64,000 nucleotides of DNA from Hydrogenophaga sp. (GTDB taxonomy: Bacteria > Pseudomonadota > Gammaproteobacteria > Burkholderiales > Burkholderiaceae_C). The notes beneath the pieces were generated by a model that saw only the letters and a list, made by a program, of their open reading frames with translations, had not been told where the DNA came from and did not search any database. The position numbers were made by a program, and so were the translations under genes. How positions within the stretch are numbered: position 1 is the first letter of the stretch; each line of letters opens with the position of its first letter. This document shows, one piece after another, positions 46,520 to 54,895 of this stretch. The stretch lies in assembly GCA_030653975.1 (NCBI GenBank), contig JAURYH010000025.1, forward strand, positions 39,130 through 103,129. Reading direction: 5' to 3'.

Positions 46520-47710
46520 TCAGGCAGGTGCGTTCGCCGCTTCGGTCGTGATCACCCCGCCGCCCAGGCAGACCTCGCCGTCGTAGAGCACGGCGCTCTG
46601 GCCCGGCGTCACGGCCCACTGCGGCTCGGTGAAATGCAGCGTGATGCCGGTGGCGTCGGTCTGCAGCGTGCAGGGCGCGTCGGCCTGGCGGTAACGCGTC
46701 TTGGCCGCGATGTCTGTGAGCAGCGGCGCCTCGCCCGCGACCCAGCTCAGGTCTTCCGCGCGCAGGCTGGGCGAGAGCAGCCAGGGGTGGTCGTGGCCCT
46801 GCACCACCCAGAGGGTGTTCTTTTCCATGTCCTTGCGCGCGACGAACCAGGGTAGATGCATGCCGCCATCCGCATCGCCAGGCGATGCCGGGATCAAAGA
46901 GAGGTCAGAGCCGTCTTCGCGTCGCTTCGCTTTGCTGCGCGGATCCGACCCCTTTTTGATCCCTCCGATGCCCAGGCCCTGGCGCTGGCCCAGCGTATAG
47001 AAGCTCATTCCCACGTGCTGACCGATGGTGCGGCCATTCGGATCCTTGATCGGTCCCGGCTCTTTGGCGATGTAGCGGTTCAGGAAATCGCGGAACGGCC
47101 GCTCGCCGATGAAGCAGATGCCGGTGCTGTCTTTCTTCTTTGCGTTCGGCAGGCCGATCTTTGCGGCGATGCGGCGCACCTCGGTCTTGGGCAGCTCACC
47201 CACCGGGAACAGCGTCTTGCTCAGTTGCGCCTGGTTGAGCCGATGCAGAAAGTAGCTCTGGTCCTTCAGCGGGTCCAGGCCCTTGAGCAGTTCGTGTTTA
47301 CCCGTCAACTCGTTCAGTCGGACGCGCGCGTAATGCCCGGTCGCGATCTTCTCGGCACCGAGTCGCATCGCGTGGTCCAGGAAGGCCTTGAACTTGATCT
47401 CGGCGTTGCACAGGATGTCGGGGTTGGGCGTGCGCCCGGCCTGGTACTCGCGCAGGAACTCGGCGAACACGCGGTCCTTGTACTCGGCGGCGAAGTTGAC
47501 GTGTTCGATCTCGATGCCGATCACGTCGGCCACCGCGGCGGCGTCCACGAAGTCGATGTTCGACGAGCAGTACTCGCCGTTGTCATCGTCCTCCCAGTTC
47601 TTCATGAAGATGCCGATGACCTCGTAGCCCTGCTGCTTGAGCAGGTGCGCGCTCACCGCGGAGTCCACCCCACCGCTCAAACCGACCACCACACGCTGTT
47701 TGTTTGCCAT
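46520..47710 (-). CDS. mnmA: tRNA-specific 2-thiouridylase MnmA with an in-frame insertion
   Basis: Sulfurates U34 of tRNA Lys, Glu and Gln. 396 residues against about 365-370 in most relatives. The PP-loop [14 protein letters not shown] near residue 10 and the two catalytic cysteines ([10 protein letters not shown] and [12 protein letters not shown]) are intact. Between [10 protein letters not shown] and [13 protein letters not shown] there is about 25 residues of unusual sequence ([20 protein letters not shown]), encoded by an inverted-repeat DNA element. The reading frame is kept, in a surface region between the central and C-terminal domains, so the protein is probably functional. Confidence 0.95.
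   Translation of the reverse strand: MANKQRVVVGLSGGVDSAVSAHLLKQQGYEVIGIFMKNWEDDDNGEYCSSNIDFVDAAAVADVIGIEIEHVNFAAEYKDRVFAEFLREYQAGRTPNPDILCNAEIKFKAFLDHAMRLGAEKIATGHYARVRLNELTGKHELLKGLDPLKDQSYFLHRLNQAQLSKTLFPVGELPKTEVRRIAAKIGLPNAKKKDSTGICFIGERPFRDFLNRYIAKEPGPIKDPNGRTIGQHVGMSFYTLGQRQGLGIGGIKKGSDPRSKAKRREDGSDLSLIPASPGDADGGMHLPWFVARKDMEKNTLWVVQGHDHPWLLSPSLRAEDLSWVAGEAPLLTDIAAKTRYRQADAPCTLQTDATGITLHFTEPQWAVTPGQSAVLYDGEVCLGGGVITTEAANAPA
46890..46963. repeat. Inverted-repeat element inserted in mnmA
   Basis: A 74-bp stretch bounded by imperfect 24-25-bp inverted repeats: GGGATCAAAGAGAGGTCAGA on the left, and on the right the complement of GGGATCAAAAAGGGGTCGGA. The interior is CGTCTTCGCGTCGCTTCGC-like. 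It resembles a REP/MITE-type palindromic element rather than mnmA coding sequence and explains the extra residues of the protein. Confidence 0.65.
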
Positions 47711-47755
47711 GGCGGGATTATCCCGCCGCCGGCGTGTCCGGCAGGTGCGTGGGGT

Positions 47756-49015
47756 TCAGCCGAGCATGGCCTTCCACATGCCGTTGCCCCAGCTGGTGGC
47801 GGCGGCGCCCGAGCGGGCGTTGTGCTCGGGGTCCACCGTGAACTTGAGCCTGGGCGCCTCGCCGGGCGCCACGCTGGATGTGACGTTGATGTTGATCGCT
47901 TCCTTGTGCGTCACGTTGGCCCAGCAGATGCCCAGCGGCAGATCGACAGCGCCCGCGGACGGTGCAGCGGCCTTGCCGGTGATGCGGCCCAGGATCGCCT
48001 CGGCCACCTGCTGGCCGCTGCCAAAAGCCACATGGCCGCTCTTGGGCAGGGGCGTGCCTTGTGAATCGCCGATCACGTACACGCGCTCGTCGGCCTGGCT
48101 CTGGAAGCTCGGCAGCTTCACCGCGGCCCAGCGTTCGCCCAGGCCGGCCTGGCGGATCATCGCGGGCGCGCGCATCGGCAGGATCAGGTTGGCGTGCGCG
48201 AACGGGATGTCGCCCGCCGAGGTGGCGAGCTGGCGCCTGCCCATGTCCACCGCGCGGATGTCCACCTCGGGCATGTATTCGATCTGTGCCGCGTACAGGC
48301 TCTTCATGCTGTTCAGGATCGGCTTGGCGATCGGCAGCGGCATCGGGTTGGGGTTGGCATCGATCAGGATGATCTTGCCCTTGGTGCCGCGCTGCTTCAT
48401 CTGCTCGGCGATCAGGAAGGCGCGCTCGTAGGGCGCGGGCGGGCAGCGGTAGGGTGGCTTGGGCGCGCTGATGACGAAGTTGCCACCCTGGGCGAGGAAT
48501 TGATCCACCTGCTGGCGCACCGCCATCTGCTCGAAGGCGCGAAAGCCCACCGGCAGTTGCGCTCGCGCTTCGGCGTAACCCTGGATGCCGTCCTCCATGT
48601 ATTCGACCCCGGGTGACAGCACGAGGAAGTCGTAACCCAGGCGCTGGGTGGTGGTCACCACCTCGCGCTTGGCGCGGTCGATCCCGGTCACACGCTCGCG
48701 CACGCGCCGCGCGCCCAACTGGTCGATGCGCGCGTAGCTGCGCTGGAAATCGCTGGCGGGCTGGAAGCCGGCGATGAAGTGCGCGCTCAGCGGGCAGGAC
48801 ATGAAACCCTCGTTGGGCTCGACCAGGGTCACGTCGGCGCCACCCGCGGCCAGCAGGCCGCGCACCGCACCCAGGCCGCCCCATCCACCGCCCACCACCA
48901 CCACGCGGGGTTTGGCCGAAGAAGACACGGAAGCGCAGCCGGTGGCCAGTACGGCGAGACCGACGGCGCCGGCTTGAAGCACCTGACGGCGGCGGGGGAT
49001 GACAGACACGGACAT
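47756..49015 (-). CDS. FccB-like FAD oxidoreductase, Tat-type lipoprotein
   Basis: Second sulfide-dehydrogenase-like flavoprotein, 419 residues. Its N-terminus has twin arginines and a lipobox (RRRQVLQAGAVGLAVLATGC, lipid Cys27), so it is probably folded before export and anchored by lipid. The FAD fold starts at VVVVGGGWGGLGAV. Cys74 (GFMSCPLSAHF) matches the covalent-flavin position and Cys191 (PYRCPPAPYERA) the first redox Cys. The second redox Cys (WCPV in FccB) is absent, reading WAAV. No cytochrome is adjacent. A CsoR/CstR-like site lies just upstream. Confidence 0.85.
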   Translation of the reverse strand: MSVSVIPRRRQVLQAGAVGLAVLATGCASVSSSAKPRVVVVGGGWGGLGAVRGLLAAGGADVTLVEPNEGFMSCPLSAHFIAGFQPASDFQRSYARIDQLGARRVRERVTGIDRAKREVVTTTQRLGYDFLVLSPGVEYMEDGIQGYAEARAQLPVGFRAFEQMAVRQQVDQFLAQGGNFVISAPKPPYRCPPAPYERAFLIAEQMKQRGTKGKIILIDANPNPMPLPIAKPILNSMKSLYAAQIEYMPEVDIRAVDMGRRQLATSAGDIPFAHANLILPMRAPAMIRQAGLGERWAAVKLPSFQSQADERVYVIGDSQGTPLPKSGHVAFGSGQQVAEAILGRITGKAAAPSAGAVDLPLGICWANVTHKEAININVTSSVAPGEAPRLKFTVDPEHNARSGAAATSWGNGMWKAMLG

Positions 49016-49039
49016 GGGAAAACCTCCTGATTGAACGAA

Positions 49040-49055
49040 ATACTGAACGGGGTAG
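49040..49055. promoter_or_regulatory. CsoR/CstR-like operator before the second FccB-like gene
   Basis: ATACT-GAACGG-GGTAG, a weaker match to ATACC-N6-GGTAT than the other two sites, 25 bp upstream of the start codon. Its position and the shared sulfur theme support it. Confidence 0.35.
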
Positions 49056-49232
49056 GGTTCATGCTAGGTGAGCCGATCTGGACTGGGAAAGCGGGCAAAC
49101 CCCTAGGCACCCGGGGCATCGATCAAACCGTTTGCTCATGGCGACCGTCTCCATCGAACGATGCCGGCTCCCGGCGCTTCTAAAGTTCATCCTGTGCCGT
49201 ACCACGGTGCTTCAACCGACAGGAACCCGACC

Positions 49233-50066
49233 ATGACCCGCTGGCCCACGCTCTTCATCTCCCATGGCGCGCCCACCTTTGCCATCGATCCCGGCATCGC
49301 CGGCCCGGCGCTCACCGCGTTGGGCATGGCTTTGACGCGCCCGAAGGCCGTGCTGGTGGTGTCGCCACACTGGATGACGCGCGAGCCGCGCGTGGCCACC
49401 AGCGCCGCGCCGCAGACCGTGCACGATTTCGGCGGTTTCCCGCCAGCCCTTTACCAGTTGCAGTACCCCGCGCCGGGTGCGCCCGAGGTGGCTCAGCGCG
49501 CCATCGAGGTGCTGCGCGCCGCGGGCTGGGCGGTCGAGGCAGACCCCCAGCGGGGCCTGGACCACGGCGCCTGGGTGCCGCTGCTGCACCTGTTGCCGCA
49601 GGCCGACGTGCCTGTGTTCCAGGTCTCGCTGCCGGCGCGGCTCGACGGTGCGCGCGCCTACGCCTTCGGGCAGGCGCTGGCGCCGCTGGCCGACGAGGGC
49701 GTGCTCATCGTCGGCTCGGGCAGCCTCACGCACAACCTCCACGAAGTCCGTTTCGACGCTACCGGCGCCGATGCCGAGGACTACGCGCTCGAGTTCTCGG
49801 CCTGGATCACGCAGGCCGTGCTGAGCCGTGATCACACCCGACTGCAGCAGACCATGGCCGTCGCGCCGCACGCGCAGCGCGCCCATCCCACGCCCGAGCA
49901 CCTGTGGCCACTGATGGTGGCCGCCGGAGCGGCGGGCGCCGAGGTGCCGGCCACGCGCATTGAGGGCGGCATCACCCACGGCGTGCTGGCCATGGACGCG
50001 TACCTGTTCGGCGCGATACCCGGTGCGGCTGCCGCGACGCCACAGGCCGCTGCGCTGGCGGCCTGA
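49233..50066 (+). CDS. 4,5-DOPA-extradiol-type dioxygenase (DODA/YgiD, LigB family)
   Basis: Class III extradiol dioxygenase of 277 residues that opens catechol rings. Metal ligands expected of the family are visible in LFISHGAPTFA, VSPHW, LDHGAWVPL and SGSLTHNLHEV. The closest characterised relatives are E. coli YgiD and plant DODA. Typical sole-gene context: no aromatic pathway genes nearby, so the natural substrate is open. The start matches the family N-terminus. Confidence 0.9.
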   Translation: MTRWPTLFISHGAPTFAIDPGIAGPALTALGMALTRPKAVLVVSPHWMTREPRVATSAAPQTVHDFGGFPPALYQLQYPAPGAPEVAQRAIEVLRAAGWAVEADPQRGLDHGAWVPLLHLLPQADVPVFQVSLPARLDGARAYAFGQALAPLADEGVLIVGSGSLTHNLHEVRFDATGADAEDYALEFSAWITQAVLSRDHTRLQQTMAVAPHAQRAHPTPEHLWPLMVAAGAAGAEVPATRIEGGITHGVLAMDAYLFGAIPGAAAATPQAAALAA

Positions 50067-50380
50067 AGGGTGCTGCCATGCCACAGCCCGCCACGTCAAG
50101 CACCTTGCGCCTGCACGTCGGTGGCCCGTGGCGCAGTCGCGCCCTTGAGGCGCGATGGAGCCATTCAGGGGTTGGACCATGAGGCCATTTCGCTGACCAC
50201 GGTCGATCGGTGGTGCCAGGCGCTTGCAGCGAGCGCCTGTCACACGCTTTTCACAGCCTTGACTTATTCTGGCCTTTACCGGATTCTGCGTGTCTGCAAA
50301 TCCGGCGGGACCCGCAGTATGGCTCGCGGGCGACCCTTCTGTTCCGATCTGTCACACCCACTCTGAAAGCGAGTTCCTCC
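50067..50380. other. 314-bp intergenic region before the ABC transporter operon
   Basis: No coding sequence seen. It contains a TCGCGCC-CTTGA-GGCGCGA hairpin at 50,137-50,155, which could end the dioxygenase transcript though no T-run follows, and a second stem-like GCGCTTGCAGCGAGCGCC near 50,218. A weak promoter candidate for the transporter is TTGACT at 50,260 with GATTCT 17 bp later. Confidence 0.4.
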
Positions 50381-51445
50381 ATGAAGAACAAGTTGTCCCC
50401 CATCGTTCTGGCCACGCTGATGCTGGCCGCTGGCTTCGCGCAGGCGCAAGACAAGACCCTGCGCCTGCTGACCTGGGGCGGTTACGCGCCCAAAGACGTG
50501 GTGGAGCAGTTCACCAAGGAGACCGGTTTCAAGGTCGAGGTGACCAACTCCAACAACGAAGAGATGATCTCCAAGCTGCGCGCCACCGCGGGCGCCGGCT
50601 TCGACCTCGCCCAGCCCAGCCAGGACCGCATCGCCGGCCCGCAGACCGAGTTCAAGATCTACAAGCCGCTGGATCTGTCCAAGATCAAGGCCGATCTGTT
50701 CATCCCGTCCATGCTCGACGCGACGAAGAAAAACACCACGGTCGGCGGCAAGGTCTACGGCCTGCCGCACATCTGGGGCACCGACGGCCTGGTGGTCAAC
50801 ACCAAGACCTCCAGGGCCACCGACTACGGCGACCTGTGCGCGGCGGAAAACGCCGGCAAGGTCAGCATGCGCCTGAAGCGCCCGACCCTGATCGCCATGG
50901 CCTTCGCCTCCGGCAAGGACCCGTTCGCCCTTTACGGCGACGCCAAGGCCTACAGCGCGCTGATGGACGACATGGGCAAGAAGCTCACCGAGTGCAAGAA
51001 GAACGTGAAGTTCTACTGGGACGGCAAGGACCAGTTGCTCGCCGGCATCCGCTCGGGTGAACTCACCACGGCCATGATGTGGGACACCGGTGGCTGGGAA
51101 CTCAACAAGGCCAACCCCGACGTGAAATTCATCGCGCCGAAGTCGGGCGCGCTGGGCTGGGTGGACACCTTCGCCATCCCCGCCAAAGGCCGCAACGACG
51201 CCGCCGCCTACGCCTGGATCAACTTCAACATGCGCCCCGAGATCGCCGCCAAGGTGGCGTCCTCGGCCGGCAACTTCACCGCCAGCCAGGGCGCCGACCA
51301 GATGATGGACCCGGTGCTCAAGAAGCAGTTCGCCGACAGCTTCCCCGAAGCCGCGCTGAAGAACATCAAGTGGTACCCGGCCGTGCCGGCCGGCATCGAA
51401 GACATCGAAGGCCGCGTGCTCGACCGCGTCAAGGCCGCGCAGTAA
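50381..51445 (+). CDS. ABC transporter periplasmic binding protein, polyamine type
   Basis: Exported solute-binding protein of 354 residues. A signal peptide (MKNKLSPIVLATLMLAAGFAQA) precedes a PotD/PotF-like fold opening LRLLTWGGYAPKDVVEQFTKETGFKVEV and containing YGLPHIWGTDGLVVNT and ALGWVDTFAIP. It is the first gene of a four-gene operon in the classic binding protein, ATPase, permease, permease order. Putrescine or spermidine is likely, but ligand residues were not checked. Confidence 0.9.
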   Translation: MKNKLSPIVLATLMLAAGFAQAQDKTLRLLTWGGYAPKDVVEQFTKETGFKVEVTNSNNEEMISKLRATAGAGFDLAQPSQDRIAGPQTEFKIYKPLDLSKIKADLFIPSMLDATKKNTTVGGKVYGLPHIWGTDGLVVNTKTSRATDYGDLCAAENAGKVSMRLKRPTLIAMAFASGKDPFALYGDAKAYSALMDDMGKKLTECKKNVKFYWDGKDQLLAGIRSGELTTAMMWDTGGWELNKANPDVKFIAPKSGALGWVDTFAIPAKGRNDAAAYAWINFNMRPEIAAKVASSAGNFTASQGADQMMDPVLKKQFADSFPEAALKNIKWYPAVPAGIEDIEGRVLDRVKAAQ

Positions 51446-51448
51446 GCC

Positions 51449-52576
51449 GTGGCGGTGCCGGCACCGGCCGCGGCGGGCAGCCACGCCACCGCCCCCGATC
51501 TCGACATCCGGTCCGTGCGCAAACGCTATGGCGCGTTTGCGGCGGTGGATGACCTGAGCTTTTCCGTGCGGAGGGGCTCGTTCTTCTCCATCCTCGGCCC
51601 CTCGGGCTGCGGCAAGACCACGCTGCTGCGCATGATCGCGGGTTTCATCGAACCCGATGCCGGCGACATCGTGATCAAGGGCACCTCCATGCGCCGTGTG
51701 GCGCCGAACCGGCGCCCGGTCAACATGGTGTTCCAGCACCTCGCGCTGTTCCCCATGATGAGCGTGGGCGAGAACATCGCCTACGGCCTGGAGCGCCGTG
51801 GCGTCAAGGGCGCCACCGCCAGGGCCAAGGTGACCGACATGCTCCAGCGTGTGGGCCTGCCCGGCAGCGAAGACAAACGCATTCACCAGCTTTCGGGCGG
51901 GCAGAAGCAGCGCGTGGCCATCGCGCGCTCGCTGGTGCTGGAGCCCGCGCTGCTGCTGCTCGATGAACCGCTGGGTGCGCTCGACCTCAAGCTGCGCGAG
52001 CACATGAAGGTGGAGCTCAAACAACTGCAGGCCGAGGTAGGCACCACCTTCGTCTACATCACGCACGACCAGTCGGAAGCGCTGGTCATGTCCGACCAGG
52101 TCGCGGTCATGAACCACGGCCGCTTCGAGCAGCTGGGCACGCCGCAGCAGCTGTATTACCAACCCGCCACCGCGTTCGTGGCGGGCTTCGTCGGCAACAA
52201 CAACCGCTTCGAAGGCACGATCGAATCGCGCAACGGCGAGCAGGTGCTGCTGCGCACGGCCAGTGGCATGGGCCTGTGGTCGCAGCGTGTGGGTTCGCTG
52301 GACGTGGGCCAGTCGGCCATCTTGTTCATCCGCCCCGAGGCCATCGAAATCGGGCGCAGCCCGCGCGAGCTGCCCGAGGGCGAACCGGCCTGGAGCGCCA
52401 CGGTGCAGAGCGTGCTGTTCGATGGCGGCAACTCCACCGTGCTGGTGCTCGAAGACAAGAGCCAGACGCCGCTGCACATCGCGCTGCCACTGACGGGCCG
52501 CCTCGCGGATCTGAAAGCCGGCGAAACCGTGCACTTCGGCTACCAGCCTTCCCAGGCCTGGTGCTTTGCGGCCTGA
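51449..52576 (+). CDS. ABC transporter ATP-binding protein, PotA type
   Basis: ATPase of 375 residues with a GTG start 3 bp after the binding-protein gene. Walker A is GPSGCGKTT, the signature is LSGGQKQRVAIARSL, Walker B is LLLLDEPLGALD, and the switch is ITHDQSEA. A C-terminal TOBE domain (about 280-375) is typical of PotA/FbpC regulators. The preference for polyamines is inferred from the operon. Confidence 0.93.
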   Translation: MAVPAPAAAGSHATAPDLDIRSVRKRYGAFAAVDDLSFSVRRGSFFSILGPSGCGKTTLLRMIAGFIEPDAGDIVIKGTSMRRVAPNRRPVNMVFQHLALFPMMSVGENIAYGLERRGVKGATARAKVTDMLQRVGLPGSEDKRIHQLSGGQKQRVAIARSLVLEPALLLLDEPLGALDLKLREHMKVELKQLQAEVGTTFVYITHDQSEALVMSDQVAVMNHGRFEQLGTPQQLYYQPATAFVAGFVGNNNRFEGTIESRNGEQVLLRTASGMGLWSQRVGSLDVGQSAILFIRPEAIEIGRSPRELPEGEPAWSATVQSVLFDGGNSTVLVLEDKSQTPLHIALPLTGRLADLKAGETVHFGYQPSQAWCFAA

Positions 52577-52580
52577 CGCC

Positions 52581-53450
52581 ATGGGCCCGTCCACACACCG
52601 CCGCTGGATGCTCGGCTTGCTGCTGGCACCGGCCGGGCTGTGGCTGGTCGGGCTGGTGATCCTGCCGCACGTGGAGCTGCTGCTGCTCTCGCTGCAGGCG
52701 CGGGTGGGCCCGGGGGAGTACGCGGCCAGCCTGGACCAGTACCGCACCTTCGTCGACGAGCCGCTGTACTGGAACACCTTTGTGCGCACCGCGGTCATCT
52801 CGGTGCTGGCCACGGTGATCACGCTGCTGCTGGCGTTCCCCGCCGCCTGGTACATCGCCAAGGTGGCGCGCGGGCGCCTCAAGATGGTGCTGCTGGTGCT
52901 GTGCCTGCTGCCGTTCTGGGTGAGCGAGATGGTGCGCACCCTGGGCTGGCTGATCCTGCTGCGCGAGACCGGCGTGGTCTCGGGCCTGCTGCAGGCCGTG
53001 GGTCTGGCCGATCAACCGGTGGAGCTGCTGTACCACGACGCCACCATCCTGGTGGGCCTGGTCTACGCCTCGCTGCTCTTCATGGTGATCCCGCTCGTCA
53101 ACAGCCTGGAGAGCCTGGACGACAGCCTGATCGAAGCCGCCTACGACCTGGGCGGCTCGACGGCCAACATCGTGCGCCGCATCGTCATTCCGCACGCTGC
53201 GCCCGGCATCGCGGCCGGCAGCATCGTGGTCTTCATGCTCTGCCTGGGCAACTACCTCACGCCGACCTTGCTGGGCGGCAAGAACTCGCTCTGGTTCACC
53301 GAGCAGATCTACACCCAGTTCATCACGCGCTTCAACTGGAACCAGGGCGCGGCGTTTGGTTTCCTGCTGCTGTTCCTCTCCAGCCTGCTGGTGTGGGCGG
53401 GTCTGAAGCTCACGGGGCAGCGCTTCGGCGCTGTCATGAAATCCTCTTGA
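52581..53450 (+). CDS. ABC transporter permease, PotB type
   Basis: Permease of 289 residues with six helices. The ATPase-contact EAA loop appears as DSLIEAAYDLGGSTANIVRRIVIP near residue 195. The start ATG (MGPSTHRRW) was chosen over a TTG 15 bp upstream that overlaps the ATPase gene. It precedes the second permease by 4 bp. Confidence 0.92.
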   Translation: MGPSTHRRWMLGLLLAPAGLWLVGLVILPHVELLLLSLQARVGPGEYAASLDQYRTFVDEPLYWNTFVRTAVISVLATVITLLLAFPAAWYIAKVARGRLKMVLLVLCLLPFWVSEMVRTLGWLILLRETGVVSGLLQAVGLADQPVELLYHDATILVGLVYASLLFMVIPLVNSLESLDDSLIEAAYDLGGSTANIVRRIVIPHAAPGIAAGSIVVFMLCLGNYLTPTLLGGKNSLWFTEQIYTQFITRFNWNQGAAFGFLLLFLSSLLVWAGLKLTGQRFGAVMKSS

Positions 53451-53454
53451 CGCC

Positions 53455-54309
53455 ATGATCCCCAGCCTGCCCCGCCCCGCCTTGCAGCGCTTTGGCCTCG
53501 GTGCCTTTGTTGCCGGCTTCTTCGTGTTCCTGTTCGTGCCGCTGCTGGTGGTGGCGGTGTTCGCCTTCAACAACGCCGACTACCCGACGCCGCCGTGGAT
53601 GGGGTTCACGCTCGACTGGTTCACCGCGGACAGCGACGCGCGCACGGGGCTGCTGGCCGACGCCGAGCTGCTGCAGAGCATGGGCGTGAGCGCCTGGGTG
53701 GCGCTGTGGGTCACGCTGCTCTCGGTGGGCGTGGGCACCTGCAACGCCTTCCTGCTGGAGCGCTTCGAGTTCCCGGGCAAGAACGCCATCGCGCTGCTGA
53801 GCATGCTGCCGCTGGTGATCCCGGGCGTGATCCTGGGCATCTCCATCCTCGCCTTCGCCAGCCGCATCGCCAACTTCGCCGACGAGACCTGGGGCCTGGA
53901 GCTGGACTTCCTGCGCCCCGGCCTGCCGCTGGTGATCCTGGGCCAGTTCTGCTACATCGTGACCATCGCCACGCTCACCATCTCGGCCAGCCTGCGCCGC
54001 TTCGACCGCACGCTCGAAGAAGCCGCCTACAACCTCGGCGCGAGCCGCCTCGCGGTGCTCTGGACCATCACCTTGCCCTACCTGCGCCCGAGCATGATCG
54101 GTGCCGCGGCCATGGCCTTCCTGATGTCGTTCGAGAACTTCAACACCACGCTGATGCTGGTGGGCTCGGACTCGCCGCTCACCGTGCTGATGTACAGCCG
54201 CATGCGCGAGGGCGCCACGCCGGTGCTCAACGCGATCAGCCTCTTCCTCATGGTGGCCTCGGCCCTGCTGGCGCTGATGCTGCTGTGGCGCAAGCCGTCG
54301 GCGCAGTGA
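53455..54309 (+). CDS. ABC transporter permease, PotC type
   Basis: Second permease, 284 residues, six helices. The EAA loop is TLEEAAYNLGASRLAVLWTITLP near residue 184. It completes the importer with the preceding three genes. It is convergent with the DUF2231-type gene, 35 bp apart, without a clear terminator. Confidence 0.92.
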   Translation: MIPSLPRPALQRFGLGAFVAGFFVFLFVPLLVVAVFAFNNADYPTPPWMGFTLDWFTADSDARTGLLADAELLQSMGVSAWVALWVTLLSVGVGTCNAFLLERFEFPGKNAIALLSMLPLVIPGVILGISILAFASRIANFADETWGLELDFLRPGLPLVILGQFCYIVTIATLTISASLRRFDRTLEEAAYNLGASRLAVLWTITLPYLRPSMIGAAAMAFLMSFENFNTTLMLVGSDSPLTVLMYSRMREGATPVLNAISLFLMVASALLALMLLWRKPSAQ

Positions 54310-54344
54310 GGTGCGCCAGACGGCTGTGTTGCCGCAGACCGGGA

Positions 54345-54893
54345 TCAGGCGGCCTTGCGGCCCCAGAAAGCCATGGCCAGCAACAGCAGCGAGATGACGC
54401 CCAGTGCGACCAGCGTCATGTTGGGCACATAGAAGGTGGTGTAGACCTCCCAGCCCAGCGCCTTCAACAGGTCGGAAACCTGGGTGTAGATGCCCACGAG
54501 GTGGCCGCCCAGCGTGCCGGTGATGCCCAGCAGGGCGCTGCCCAGGAAGGCCAGACCGGCCATGACCCAGCGCGACAAGCCTTGCCACACGCCCTCGCCT
54601 CGGCGCCAGCGCACGAACAGGATGACAGCCCAATAGGCTACGGTCCAGCTGGCGAGCAGCACGTGGTTGCGGCCCAGGGCCGATGCGGAAATCGTTTCCC
54701 AGGGCCACACCATCAGGCCAATGGAAAACGCGATGATGCCGAACACCAGGCTGGCGCTGAGCAGCGGCACCAGCGCGTGGTCCACGGATTTCGCCAGCGG
54801 GCCGTCGGAAAATGCGCGCAGGAAGATGGCCAGGGTGGCGGTCATCCACAAAGCGATGGGAAAGTGAACCATCAAGACGTGATAAGCATCCAT
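54345..54893 (-). CDS. DUF2231-like membrane protein
   Basis: Membrane protein of 182 residues with about five helices, beginning MDAYHVLMVHFPIALWMTATLAIF, a DUF2231-like start with a conserved His that could bind haem. Its start lies 2 bp after the stop of the upstream haem-protein gene, so they are coupled. It is likely the membrane cytochrome partner of that protein; no biochemical role is established. Confidence 0.75.
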   Translation of the reverse strand: MDAYHVLMVHFPIALWMTATLAIFLRAFSDGPLAKSVDHALVPLLSASLVFGIIAFSIGLMVWPWETISASALGRNHVLLASWTVAYWAVILFVRWRRGEGVWQGLSRWVMAGLAFLGSALLGITGTLGGHLVGIYTQVSDLLKALGWEVYTTFYVPNMTLVALGVISLLLLAMAFWGRKAA

Positions 54894-54895
54894 GA

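Noticed and set aside
50260..50288. Sigma-70 promoter of the polyamine-type transporter
   Set aside because: TTGACT is good, but the -10 candidate GATTCT matches only three of six positions; too weak to list as a feature.
50276..52939. 887-codon open frame on the minus strand over the ABC transporter
   Set aside because: Antisense of the binding-protein and ATPase genes, whose motifs are unambiguous.
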